From assembly GCA_945643635.1 (NCBI GenBank), contig CALZFC010000356.1, forward strand, positions 2,912,001-2,976,000: 64,000 nucleotides of DNA, written 5' to 3'. The translations under genes were made by a program, and so were the position numbers. Origin of the DNA: Allodiplogaster sudhausi. Taxonomy: Eukaryota > Nematoda > Chromadorea > Rhabditida > Diplogasteridae. Under the pieces are notes generated by a model. The model had not been told where the DNA came from and made no database searches. It saw only the letters and a list, made by a program, of their open reading frames with translations. Each line of letters begins with the position of its first letter. Position 1 is the first letter of the stretch. Below are positions 25,990 to 37,849 of the stretch, one piece after another.

Positions 25990-26429
25990 GGTGCTAGGCA
26001 GACCCTTTCCCGCGGGCCATAGATGGACCATCCCGGGCCATAGATAAACCTCTTCCGATGTTTCCTAAACGCGCCTCCTCCTACAAGCATCCAAAACCAT
26101 TCCTCATCACTCAAGGGTTAGCTCTATGCTCCTTCTAGTTTAGAGCTTGCCACATCGCGCCCTTTGCCCGAAGCCACAAAGGAGTCTCATTTAGGAGAAA
26201 GTGTGTAGCGTGGCAATATTTGCACGAACTGAATCACGACGTCACTAGATGGGAGAGGGAAGAAATGATTGGGCGTGAGGGAACAATGAGAGAGAAAGAG
26301 AGAAGGAGAGAATGAGAGAGAGGGAGAGAGAAAGAGAGAGGGATGGCACATTTGAAGGCAGACGAAGAGGAAGAGCGTGCACTTACATTAACGGTATTCG
26401 CTGCAATGGTTGTAGTGTGTGTACGTGAG

Positions 26430-26473
<44 letters not shown>

Positions 26474-27771
26474 GTGATCTTCCATTTCTCCCACTATTTT
26501 TGTCTCCATCTCTGTCTCCTCCCTCTTTCTATTTCTCTCTGCTTTCCATGCCTTCCCACTTTGCTTCATCTCACGCTGTTTCCCCTCCCCTTCCTGTCTA
26601 TCTCTCTGTCATCTTTCATCTCCACTTTGAATGAGCCGTCGTGTCAGACGAGTGCAAAAGAACGTAGCCGCTGTCTCACTTTCCGTCCTCTCTCTCTCTC
26701 TCCGTCCTCTCTCTCTCTCTCGCTCTCTTTCTCTCTCTCTCAATTTTCGCAAGACTCGCGATGTCTGCTTCGGGGGCCAGCCTAAGTGAGAGAAAAATTA
26801 TTGCGCCACTGAAAGTATATTTTGACAGACCAGACTTCTCATTAAACGCGTCTTGTTTACTCGTACGAGTAAACATAGTTTATAAATGATTGCCTGGACA
26901 CACAATATGTAATCTTTCTTCTATCGTTCTAGACTCTCTTGTCTATTAGCAAACTATGTTGATATGTCATGTTTCGCTCTCTACTTCATTATGCATGTGT
27001 AGACTCATTTCCTGCCAGGCGCAGCTGGAAGGACGGTCTCGCCTTTCTCACTCATTTCCGACATTCTCATAGGTTCTTTCGTATTTCATTCTGCGATTCA
27101 TGTTTAGAAAATGACACCGGTAGTGTTTTGTGTGTGCTCTCTTTGTTGGAAAGCCCTTGTATTCATTTCGTAAGATTATTTCTGTTTTAAAGAAAAAAAA
27201 ATGTACTATTCTGTGCCTTGCTCATTGGTCGTCATTCTCTGCGGGTCTTGTATTGTATGAACCTACAAATTGCATAAATTATTTACAGCTCATTCCTAGC
27301 TAACAATAAGCTCTCTTCTTAGTCAGCGCCAATTTTGCTAGCTAAAAGATTCCAGATAAAACGTCAGTCTCTCTTTTATTGTTGGCTCTTCGATAAAAGG
27401 TTCGTGCTCGCATTCTCAGAATTTCTGCAGAATGCATTATTATGTGATGGTTAAGAGCTTGGTAATGACTGTAATATTATGGGGAAAAATGCACAACAAT
27501 ACGTAGTGCGCTCTCACGACGGGAAGGAGGCAAGAAACCGGTAAATACGAGACGCTACAGGGCGCAGGACACCTTTCCTTCCCAAGCCCTTCCATTTGTT
27601 TATTCCCTCGAGGCAATGTCTTTGTAGTAGAAAGAATCGGAAACATCAGGTATTACGCGTGTTTCTGATATTTCTGTATGGCCATACGCAACACATCTCT
27701 CTTGATATGTTTATCAGCTTGAGGCAATTCTCGAGTGTACCTCTCTCGTCCCCCCTTCTCTCCTCTCAAAT
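25990..27771. other. intergenic, no supported gene
   Basis: Contains a (CT)n tract at about 26430-26470 and looser CT-rich sequence to 26740. No exon with motif support was seen. Confidence 0.45.
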
Positions 27772-30700
27772 ATGACTGAAGTGGACCGGCTTACGCTACT
27801 TCTCTGGCTACTTGAGCTGCTCATTCATGGCGCAGCAACCGCGTGCTCCATCGTAGTCATCTCCTTCTTCATTACCGACCGCATCATGCATGTGCTATTT
27901 CGGTCAGCGTTTGTTTGTTTTAAGTGGGATATTTTTTTGCCCAAAAAGAGAGAAGCAAACAGACATCACTACCATTATTCTATTCTTGACTTGAGAAAGT
28001 AAAAACGTAAAAGAATGGATTAAAGAAAATAAATTTTTAACGAGCAAGAACATGACCAGCAATTTTGAGGATATTCATCGTGATCTTCAGCCTTCGCGCA
28101 GGTTTACTGGCAACCGCGCGAACAGCAAATATTCTTGCGCGAGTCTTCTTCTTCGGCTTTGGCGACGTGCCATTTCTGGTCTAATTTGTCTTGCAATTAA
28201 TTGTTCCAGGCATAGAAACTGGCTGAAATACGAAACGGATATAAAAACCGGATACGAAACAAAACAATCACCGCTCGAAAACATCCAAATAAAGAATTGA
28301 TTTCTAAAATATCGACTAATAGTATTTTTAAAAACTAAAGAAAAAAGATAACAGTAATCCGCTCCAGTAATCAGGATTGTTTGAGAGTGTGATAAACGTG
28401 ATCCAACTCTACGTGTACTACCTGCAAGCGGCGTGCATGCTGGCCATCTCTGCCGAGCGCATCTGCTCGACCGTCTCGGAGAGCCACGCGAATTTCTGCC
28501 AGCGGCTGCACTCGCAGCTTCTCTCCGCCATCGGAGTGGTTAGTGATTCTTTCTTTCTTCCTTCCCTTCTTTATTTACTATATACGTACGTCTCTTTCAC
28601 TTTTTTTACGCAGTTTTCTTCTATATCGTTTTACACTTCTATCATTCTTACGAAATTATTATATAGTTTTTTAAAAGAAATATCTCACATCAGCTCTTTC
28701 TCACGTTTCCATTCGTTTCAGCTGTCGTAGTTGCGTGTCTCTATTCGGAATCAAGTGAGTGCTAGTATAACTTTCCTTGTCTTCCATTAGCCTCTTTCTC
28801 TCGTCGTTCCTTCGAACGAACAAGCATAATTGTGTATGTTGTCAAGCAGAATTTGCCAACACTCTCGCCGTCCTGGTCACCATCATTGGCTCGTACAGCT
28901 TCTGTGGCCTGGTCAGTAGAAGAGGGGCTCATTTGCATATTTTTCAAGTTTACAATTTGTCTAGCTCGCTAAACATTAATACATACACTACACAATCTCA
29001 CATTAAATCTTGTGAATGTATGTACATTGAACCCAGTCGATGCTAGCTAACATCGAGAAAGAGTCTAGATGAATATTTAATGTTTTCCTCGGGATGTTTC
29101 CGCACTTGAATTTCCTGTATCGAAATCGCAAGAATACAAAAAAACACTTCCCAAACAATAAGATCACATACTGTTCTCATTTTGAGTCTGTGTACGAATT
29201 TGCTCTGAGAAAATAAGTAACACCTGCAAGTTTATGAGGAGACATCACATGGTTCAACTAGTTCATATGTACTTATTCACATGTATGTCACGTAACAAAC
29301 TTTACATATGTACCTACATGTATACCACTTATTAGGTATATGATATTGTATAAAAAAGTGTAAATACCTAATAAAAAGTATATTTAAGAAAGAAATACTT
29401 TAATATAAAAATTAAAAATTTACATACAACATGCATTCTCTACTGCATAAACACTTCTCTCTTTCGTCGACGTCACCTCGATGGCCTCGGGCTCGCAAAG
29501 CGATTCGTCTCTGTCGAAAACATTCGAGTTTCTAGCTCTATTTTAAATCCTCCTTCTTTTCTTTCTGAACGACTTCTTTTAGTAAGACAATTGCACAAGA
29601 CAAAAGCCTTTATTTGAAGATGTTGTCAACTATTCACATCATTTTTTTTTGCCTGCGTTCATTCGGCGCACGATTTGATTGCTCGATTTTTTTGTTGGTA
29701 AAGTTGAAAATGTTAAGCCGCTGAAAAATTTAATATGCTTATATATTTATTATAATTTATTCATTTAATTAGCTCAAACATGATAAATGAATCCTTTCAT
29801 TCTCTTAATCCCTTTAGGTTAATATCCGCCTCAGGTTTATATCCTCTAAGGTTAATACCCTTCAGGTTTATGGATATCCCCTCAGGTCAATATCCGCTCA
29901 GGTTAGTATCCGTTCAGGCAATGCGCATCTTCATCCCGGTCGTCGTGCACGAGCTGCTCGTGATGCTCGTGATCTGCGGCGCCATCGTCTACTCGCTCCT
30001 CTGCACGACGTCCGACTTGGGCGCCGACACCACGCGACTCAGCCATGTCTACGATCTGGTACTTTTTTTTTTTTAACTTATATTAGTCAAAGAGGCAGTT
30101 CATGGAGATTAAAATCTACCGTGCCTTGCATATTCTTTTCTTTATTATTACTGTAGTTTTTAAGGTCCCAGGACCAGAGCCGGTAACGGCCCGGCCCGGC
30201 CAATTTTCCCAGGGCCCCGGGCCGGGCCGGGCCCAAAAAAGGTGGGCCGGCCCGCAGGCCCGTTTGGGCCCGATAAGCACACGATGATGTCGTCCAGTCA
30301 GGACGACTGGTGGCATATGAAATTCAAAACTTCCCTCACATATTAATTTTTCTTTTCTAAAATATTTACTACTATACATTCAAATGAATCTTCGTTGCAT
30401 GAAATTCTTCTTGTGAAGAATATTGAAGAATATTTTGCAATCTGCGAAAACATATTCTTGAGAAGCGGTAATGAATTTTCGCTCTGTTAAACTATTTTAG
30501 GGTTACCAAGATTCTACATTAGTAGATCGAGTACATTTTGAACGCGCCTTCAAATATATGGCCCTTCTTCAGCCGCCGTAGTAAAGTGTCGCTTTTTTCT
30601 CATACGAAAATGTCCCATTTCTCTGTCTCTAACGCGAACACACTTTTTTTTTCCTCTGCCCGTCTCTCCCACTATCTCGCAGTCTCTGCCTTCGCTCTCT

Positions 30701-32164
30701 TCTCTCTCTCTCTCTCTTCTTTCCTTCTCTCTCTCTCTTCTTTCCTTCTCTCTCTCTCTCTTCTCTCTCTCTGCCTTTCTGTCTCTCTCTCTTCTCTCTC
30801 TCTCTCTATCTTTCTGTCTATCTCTCTCACTCTTCATTGTTTCTCTCTGATTTTCTTTCCTTTCAAACTAGCTAAAAGGAGTGGTAAAAGTTTAAACAAT
30901 GTCAGTCAGCAGACATCATCAGAAAAGCCGCCGTCCACTCGGCAGTTATTGGTCCGAACAATTTGTTGACACAAACACCATGATGCTCCGTCCTCCCGGC
31001 AGATGGTGATGGGTGGGGGAAGAAAGGTACCGGAGCAAGTTGCCGGGTCGGGGAGGTCCCTCCAGTTCTCCCCCCAAAAAAAGCGACACATTAGAATTTA
31101 GCCACGATATTTATGCGCGTGTGTAACTTAGTACCAAGTAGAAAATAATTGTTCAAACTTTCTGTAATTACGCTTTAGAAAACTTTATCTACCTTTGTAA
31201 AACTATATGTTAATTGTTCAGTGTACGGCTCCTTTAATAGAAATAATATGTGTTTATTGACAAACATTCAGAATTTATATCTCTAAACATGTAAACATGT
31301 TGAATAATATAAATTCTGAGTTTTAAGGTATTTAATAGTTCATCGGAAATTTTTACCCGAATTTTTTTGAAAATCGGGCTCAAACGGGCCTACGGGCCGG
31401 GCCCAAAATTCTTGGGCCCGAAAATGGTTCGGGCCGGGCCGGCCCAGACCTTGGGCCCGAGGCCGGCCCAAAATTTTTGGGCCACTTACCGGCTCTGCCC
31501 AGGACAGCCTCTTTAAGTCTGCGTTAATAACTGTACATTAAAATCAATAACAAGGCACGATGTTTATTATAATTATATTAATGACGAAACAACGATGTAG
31601 ATAAATATGAATGTGATCCGCATGTGAATTTCACGAATGACTACATAAAATATGGCGCACCTTACGACAGTTAGAATATGCAGATGAAAGAGGCTACAAA
31701 GTTGTATAGAATAAGTTCTCTATATTTGTATGAGTACGTCCTGAGGTTTCTTGCTTTTAGATAAATTATGAGGGCATCGAAACAGTTGAGCTGAATGCCT
31801 ATCTAAAAATTTTTACTAACCAAATAACTTTTTGGGAAGGATTACATTTTATTTCTGTTGTGGGCTAAACAGCGGAGCAGTTAAAATGACTAGAATGGAA
31901 AATATTTTGCATAAAATTACTATTTGTCGATCAATTTTTTAAAATTAAAAATGGTATAAGGAAGCAAATTTTTTTTTGCAGCAACACTAACCAAGCAAAC
32001 ACTTTCAGGGAGGCGCGTACCAGTCGCTTTTCCAGTCGCTCTTCATCGCCGTGCGCTATCGCCAGCTGCGAAAGAGAGCGCGGCAAGCAGCACGAGCACG
32101 ACTCGCAGCCAATGACGTCAGTGTCGGCAGCGAGGTCATCGAAGACATTTTTTCTTGTAAATAA
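27772..32164 (+). CDS. seven-helix receptor-like gene 1 (possibly decaying)
   Basis: Paralog of the gene at 40736-46304. Blocks: 27772-27902, 28070-28178, about 28380-28542, 28722-28754, 28850-28911, about 29104-29189, 29918-30058 and 32009-32164. The first two exons (131 and 109 bases) and the exon at 29918 (141 bases) have exactly the same length as those of gene 2. Helices can be seen in TATACSIVVISFFITDRIMH, LRAGLLATARTANILARVFF, YYLQAACMLAISAERICSTV, LAVLVTIIGSYSFCGL and HELLVMLVICGAIVYSLL. The tail GGAYQSLFQSLFIAVRYRQL resembles the gene 2 tail. Doubts: the third block has no AG directly before its aligned start (28380), and the loop block at 29104 lacks a clear acceptor. Splicing CAG|GTTTAC at 28102 to AG|GATTG at 28375 would keep frame but drop helix 2. 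A nematode chemoreceptor-type role is inferred only from topology and context. Confidence 0.55.
29812..29917. repeat. minisatellite that supplies a splice acceptor
   Basis: Five to six imperfect tandem copies of about 16-20 bases with consensus YTCAGGTTAATATCCG. The last copy runs into the exon at 29918, so the acceptor TTCAG|G is itself part of a repeat unit. Confidence 0.75.
30175..31497. mobile_element. hAT-type foldback element with perfect 8-bp duplication
   Basis: Ends are CAGAGCCGGTAA at the left and TTACCGGCTCTG at the right. Both sides carry the identical 8-base flank CCCAGGAC (30167-30174 and 31498-31505), the hAT-type target duplication. Sub-terminal parts are GGCCC/GGGCC-rich as in the element at 1037-1457, so both belong to one family or to close relatives. 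No transposase frame is present. A second repeat (30572-31094) is nested inside. The element lies in the last intron of receptor-like gene 1. Confidence 0.9.
30572..31094. mobile_element. nested element bounded by inverted R1 copies c and d
   Basis: Left boundary is GCCGCCGTAGTAAAGTGTCG on the plus strand (copy c). Right boundary is the inverted R1 sequence ending CAAAAAAAGCGACACATT (copy d, 30985-31094), which also contains GGAGCAAGTTGCCGGGTCGG as in copy b. Between them is a CT-rich stretch. The inverted arrangement suggests R1 is the terminal part of a foldback element inserted into the hAT copy. Confidence 0.6.
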
Positions 32165-32354
32165 TTGTAGGAAAACATTGGCTTTTTGCACGATTTCAAG
32201 ATATTGGAAATTTTAATACTCCAAAATAAGGTTTAACAACTTTAGTCCTATCAAAAAAATGAAACAAAAATGAATTTTGTCAATTTAATTCTTCGAAGGC
32301 ATCAAAATCGTAGAAAGGCCTTTCACTATTGTACAACATTTTAGCAATTTGTAG

Positions 32355-32458
32355 GCGCTCCTACTGCAGCAAACGCATCACTTCGCTGCCCTTCGCGCGC
32401 AATGGGCACTCGACTCGAGTGCAAGCGTCGTTATCTGCAACAAGAAGCAGCAGAATAG
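32355..32458 (+). other. possible alternative last exon of receptor-like gene 1
   Basis: A clean acceptor (TTTGTAG|GCG) is followed by GC-richer sequence open in all three frames. Joined by phase-1 splicing from a GTAAAT donor overlapping the stop of the exon at 32009, it would add a tail ending RRYLQQEAAE. It may also be chance. Confidence 0.3.
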
Positions 32459-32943
32459 CAAGAAAGAGTCGAGGCAAAGATTACTGTAGAATTTCGTCTA
32501 CTTTTAGGCTAAAGCTTATGGATGTGATGGAATTTTCCCCGTAGTTTGATGGTATTTTCCGCCTCGGATAAGTAACTGCTGGGATTTTTTTTTTTACGAA
32601 TTCTAGTAAACATCCATGATTAGCAACTGGTTTACTCTATTGTTGTTACAATTTCGCGATCTCAACGCTGTGTTTCTTGTGTGTACAGAGTATAGAATAT
32701 CACAGATGTATGTTGGCGGGATATGTAACTGATGCTACACCTTTTTTTTTTTAATTTTCCACGCATATCTTTGTGTATATGTATTACATGCATATATGTA
32801 TGTACATAAATGGCCGAGGAAATCCAGCAAAATGTACTCGCTATACGGAATTGGGCCATCCGGAAAATTTCGGAAGTTATTGAAGTGAATGCATAATATC
32901 ACCTTGTTAGAGTAAGAGATAAAGAAAAGCGAGAGAGAGAAGA

Positions 32944-32990
<47 letters not shown>

Positions 32991-33468
32991 GCTGGTTAAA
33001 GATGCCATTGATGCCGTCTTACTTTGAACGGTGGGGAAGAAAGTTAGCTAGCGCTAGAGATTCTGGTGTGAAAAGAGTGGAAAGACGGGGAGAGTGAAGT
33101 TGCTGGAAGAGAGAGAAAGAGAGAGAGAGAGGTAGAGAGAGAGAGATAGGGAGGGAGAGAGAGAGAAGAGGGTAGCATTGTCATCACACGTGCGTTTCTG
33201 TTTGAAGAACGTGAAGAGAGGGGCCATCCACGTGTCTTGTCAGTTGCAGTCCTGGGTCATCCGTGTTTTGGAGTGTTGCTCTGCTCTTCTTCATTAGATT
33301 AGCTCCTTTTATTTTATATCCAGATCTCTCACTATCCTTTTGAAAAAGGGAATTTTCTACCGTTATTTGCCGACTCAAGTTTGGCTAGTCCTCCGCGTGT
33401 GTCATTGTCTTAATCGGTATGGCGGCATACTCCTCTCTACTTCAGCGTAAGTTGCAAAGAGAGCGAGC

Positions 33469-33534
33469 ATGGCAGCGGCGCCCCGAACCGACTTCTCCTC
33501 AGTCAGCACTGCCATCACCGAGTTAGATGAGTGC

Positions 33535-33576
<42 letters not shown>

Positions 33577-33651
33577 CAGACAGAGACAGAGAGCAAAAGA
33601 GAGAGAGAGCAGAGAGAGAGAGCAGAGAGAGAGACAGACAGAGACAGAGAG

Positions 33652-33695
<44 letters not shown>

Positions 33696-34714
33696 GGAGT
33701 CTTTGAGTCTTGCTTCTGGGGCGATTTGGCGAGACGTCATCATTATGGTGCCCATCCGCTTGAGGGACCGCGACCCCTCGCACCTCTACCAAGGGCTTGG
33801 TGACCTGGCACCCCTACTGCGGCAGCCCGTCAACTACACTCCGATGTCGACTATCGCGAAAAAGGCGACGAGCCGTTTCACGATTGCTAAAAAGAAGCAT
33901 GTGAGTTTGTTTTCGGTTGTTATTTTACTCTATTTATTTGAATTTCGTTGATGAAAAGAACGTTGGCACCTTGCCAAGATCGTAAAAGAGAGCAGCACGC
34001 CCTTGCAGGTCGCCCTGCACGCATCTCTCACGCGCCTCCTGGACGGCTATTCGCTCGGCGATGACGACGCAGTCGACAGTGCGACTCTGCGCGCCGTGCT
34101 CAGGGCGCGCGAGTCGAAGGACTTCTTCGACGAGCTCTGTGCCGCCAAGAACTCCCTGAGCAGGGTCTGGTCTTCTTTCTTCTTTTTCTTTCTAAACCTC
34201 AATGCTTTCTCCCTCTCTGTCTCTCTATATCACTAATCTCTCTCTCTCTCTCACCCATTCTCTCTCTCTTTCTCTCTATTCGCCGCTTCTTGCCGTTATC
34301 ACCTCTTGCTTTCACTCTCACTGTCTCTCTATATCACGCCTCTTTCCATGCTCGAGGTCACTAATGGTAGTTAGGAAAGGTGTTGGTTTTTTTGTTCCAG
34401 TAGGCAAAAGCAGCGCATTTTACTCTACTATTAATCAAGCGCTTTGGCGATAGACAAATGTCTATCTACATTTGCCTCGATTAGACCGTTACAGATCTCA
34501 CAAGCGGCGATGATTACTATCATTAATGTTTGTCCTGCATGTTCGTAGACTTCGTAGCATTTATATTGCTCGTTAAATGTGTAGTAAAAACTATTGTGAG
34601 CTTCTTTATTTGTCAAATAAACAATTTGACAGCCCCTTAACGATACTGTGTTGGACGCCTTTCTAGAGCGATTTTTGTAAGCAGGAGACCTATTTCGAGG
34701 AAGACGATGCATGA
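33469..34714 (+). CDS. orphan soluble protein, unknown
   Basis: Four exons, 33469-33530, 33708-33904, 33959-34164 and 34685-34714, give 164 aa with consistent phases (2, 1, 0). The protein starts MAAAPRTDFSSVSTAITELD, has a basic middle (IAKKATSRFTIAKKKHVKRW), a helical part with VALHASLTRLLDGYSLGDDD and SKDFFDELCAAKN, and ends in acidic EEDDA. No signal peptide, helix or family motif was recognised. The first intron is almost pure (GA)n and is also open in frame, so an unspliced form would carry a long Glu/Arg run; the spliced form is preferred because it removes the simple repeat. The second donor (A|GTTTGT) was chosen over a nearer GTGAGT because only it keeps the reading frame. Confidence 0.5.
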
Positions 34715-34994
34715 GCAGCACGAGGAGGAGACTTATCTGGCCGCCAAGGGAAGAGACAGCAGAGAAGCGAACTCAATATACATATATGCACAACATAAAC
34801 TGTCATTTGTGTACATTTTCGATGTTAATATTATCAAATGACAGACTGAAGTCGAGAGTTCCTCAACCTCGACGTGGGACTTGACGATGTCAAAGGAAAT
34901 GGCTACTTCCCCCTATCAGTTGAATTGCAAGGATATTTTTTTAAAGTGGACCCTACATACATCAATCAGAAATTACTTCTTGTCCTCACAACAT

Positions 34995-37672
34995 GTTAAG
35001 AGAGCCTCTCAGTAAAGGTCAAGGAGCGCCTGCCCTAGAAATTCATAATTTTTCTACAACCTTGAAAACATTATGAGGGATGTATCTAGTGTTCATAACA
35101 AAGTCTAGGCGGTCAGAAAGTTTAGAAAAAATTTTTTCACTTAGATATAAGTCGTAATGTTCATAAATTTTGGATGACCATAACTACCGTTATACTCAAT
35201 ATTTCTGAATAATCTTTTCACTGTTAGATTCCTTGTTCAAAACTACACAAAAAATTCCGTGGAGACCATTTTCGAAAAATAAAATTTTTATGACTTTTCT
35301 CCAATTTAAGTTTTTAAAAAGTCGTTTTCAGGTAATAACTTTTTTTTTTACTATTACGTCCAAAAAACTGAATGGTCCATGAGAAAGAGCAGGAAAAACT
35401 ACACAGAATATGTTTTTGCGAGGAAAAATCTCGGATACTTTTTTTTGGGTATCTGCATTTGAATATGGGTTTCTGAGCAAATTTTGGCTTTGGCTGCAAA
35501 CCATAATTTCTTTCAAACTTCATCAATTTTAAAACGGATTAGTCAATTCGATGTAATTTTTTATCCTCTTTAAAATGGTATATACTTTGTATGCAAAAGA
35601 AATTAGTCTAAAGGCCTAAAATTGACTTTTTGTGTTTTTGGCCAAATTCTGGTGTTAAAATACTCATTCTTTGGATCATTAATGGGTCATATAGACCGAA
35701 TTACCATATAATATTTATTATACAAGAAAGAGCAGTTAAAACTGAGTCGGGTACAGCTTTTTAATCAAAATCTGAGGATACCTTTTTTTGGGAATATGTA
35801 TTTGAATGCTGACCGTTGAAGGCGATATTGCTGCATATTTTTTGGCAATTATTTCAAATTAGTTCTTTTGAAACATCTAGCACCTAATAATATGTATTCC
35901 AGGATTCTTTGAAGTTCTTTCATGATATACCACTTAAAAGTACTCTAAAAGTCAAGAAATTTCATTTTTACGAGCCTAGAAGGCGAAATAAATGTATGAA
36001 AACTCCTTAGAAGCCAACTATCAGGTCATTTGTGAATCGGATTGCCAAAAAGGTCATAACCATTCGAAAGAGCAGAGACTTTTACATAATATATCCTTCG
36101 ATGAAAATGCAAAACCTGTACATTTTTAAGAAATCTTGAAATTTCAAAAAAAATTCACGAGATGTTTCGACTATTTTGAGCTGCTCTGCGAATGCTGGTA
36201 CCAATGGAACTTATGTTCTGAAAACTGTGCCATTAGGTTGTTTGAGACGACAAACATAAATTTGACGTTGATTTTCTACTTTTGACTACCATCCATGGTT
36301 CACTTGATCGAAATGAAATTTTTCTGCATATTATATTTCATTCCTTTGGCAAAAGTACCATGGATGGTAGTCAAAAGTAGAAAATCAACGTCAAATTTAT
36401 GTTTGTCGTCTCAAACAACCTAATGGCACAGTTTTCAGAACATAAGTTCCATTGGGACCAGCATTCGCAGAACAGCTCAAAATAGTCGAAACATCTCGTG
36501 AATTTTTTTTGAAATTTCAAGATTTCTTAAAAATGTACAGGTTTTGCATTTTCATCGAAGGATATATTATGTAAAAGTCTCTGCTCTTTCGAATGGTTAT
36601 GACCTTTTTGGCAATCCGATTCACAAATGACCTGATAGTTGGCTTCTAAGGAGTTTTCATACATTTATTTCGCCTTCTAGGCTCGTAAAAATGAAATTTC
36701 TTGACTTTTAGAGTACTTTTAAGTGGTATATCATGAAAGAACTTCAAAGAATCCTGGAATACATATTATTAGGTGCTAGATGTTTCAAAAGAACTAATTT
36801 GAAATAATTGCCAAAAAATATGCAGCAATATCGCCTTCAACGGTCAGCATTCAAATACATATTCCCAAAAAAAGGTATCCTCAGATTTTGATTAAAAAGC
36901 TGTACCCGACTCAGTTTTAACTGCTCTTTCTTGTATAATAAATATTATATGGTAATTCGGTCTATATGACCCATTAATGATCCAAAGAATGAGTATTTTA
37001 ACACCAGAATTTGGCCAAAAACACAAAAAGTCAATTTTAGGCCTTTAGACTAATTTCTTTTGCATACAAAGTATATACCATTTTAAAGAGGATAAAAAAT
37101 TACATCGAATTGACTAATCCGTTTTAAAATTGATGAAGTTTGAAAGAAATTATGGTTTGCAGCCAAAGCCAAAATTTGCTCAGAAACCCATATTCAAATG
37201 CAGATACCCAAAAAAAAGTATCCGAGATTTTTCCTCGCAAAAACATATTCTGTGTAGTTTTTCCTGCTCTTTCTCATGGACCATTCAGTTTTTTGGACGT
37301 AATAGTAAAAAAAAAAGTTATTGCCTGAAAACGACTTTTTAAAAACTTAAATTGGAGAAAAGTCATAAAAATTTTATTTTTCGAAAATGGTCTCCACGGA
37401 ATTTTTTGTGTAGTTTTGAACAAGGAATCTAACAGTGAAAAGATTATTCAGAAATATTGAGTATAACGGTAGTTATGGTCATCCAAAATTTATGAACATT
37501 ACGACTTATATCTAAGTGAAAAAATTTTTTCTAAACTTTCTGACCGCCTAGACTTCGTTATGAACACTAGATACATCCCTCATAATGTTTTCAAGGTTGT
37601 AGAAAAATTATGAATTTCTAGGGCAGGCGTCCATAGCGGCCTCCTTGAGTCTTACAGAGAGGCTCTCTTAAC
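34995..37672. repeat. 2.7-kb near-perfect palindrome
   Basis: Left arm (about 34995-36298) and right arm (about 36359-37672) are inverted copies, nearly identical through roughly 1.3 kb, with a spacer of about 60 bases. The innermost pairing is CTACCATCCATGG / CCATGGATGGTAG. Outer ends are GTTAAGAGAGCCTCTC and its inverse, and they diverge only in the last 40-60 bases. Each arm contains diverged internal repeats of about 341 bases: GAAAGAGCAG occurs at 35383, 35726 and 36066, and GGATAC followed by a T-run near 35433 and 35776. No credible protein is encoded. It could be a foldback transposon, an inverted satellite block or an assembly fold. Confidence 0.85.
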
Positions 37673-37849
37673 TTTAGTCTTTTGCTCACAAATTTTGAAA
37701 AACTTGGCCCAACAATGCTTGTTGCGCAGTTGCCTTCAGATGTTACGTTGCTATTAGACGTATTTGTGACAGTGTTCATCGAAGGAGTACAGGAATCTTT
37801 AACCTGAATTAAATGGGAATACAAAATTTTTTGGCGTTTTATGTATGAT

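Noticed and set aside
28217..28300. Basic segment after a CCAG acceptor (RHRNWLKYETDIKTGYE) resembling an intracellular receptor loop
   Set aside because: It lies between the helix 2 and helix 3 exons, where the paralog has no such exon, and its required phase does not match the preceding exon.
35314..37342. Pair of nearly identical short open frames (MMKFERNYGLQPKPKF...) on opposite strands
   Set aside because: They are the same palindrome-arm sequence read from both sides; AT-rich, without motifs, and not conserved between the ~341-base subunits.
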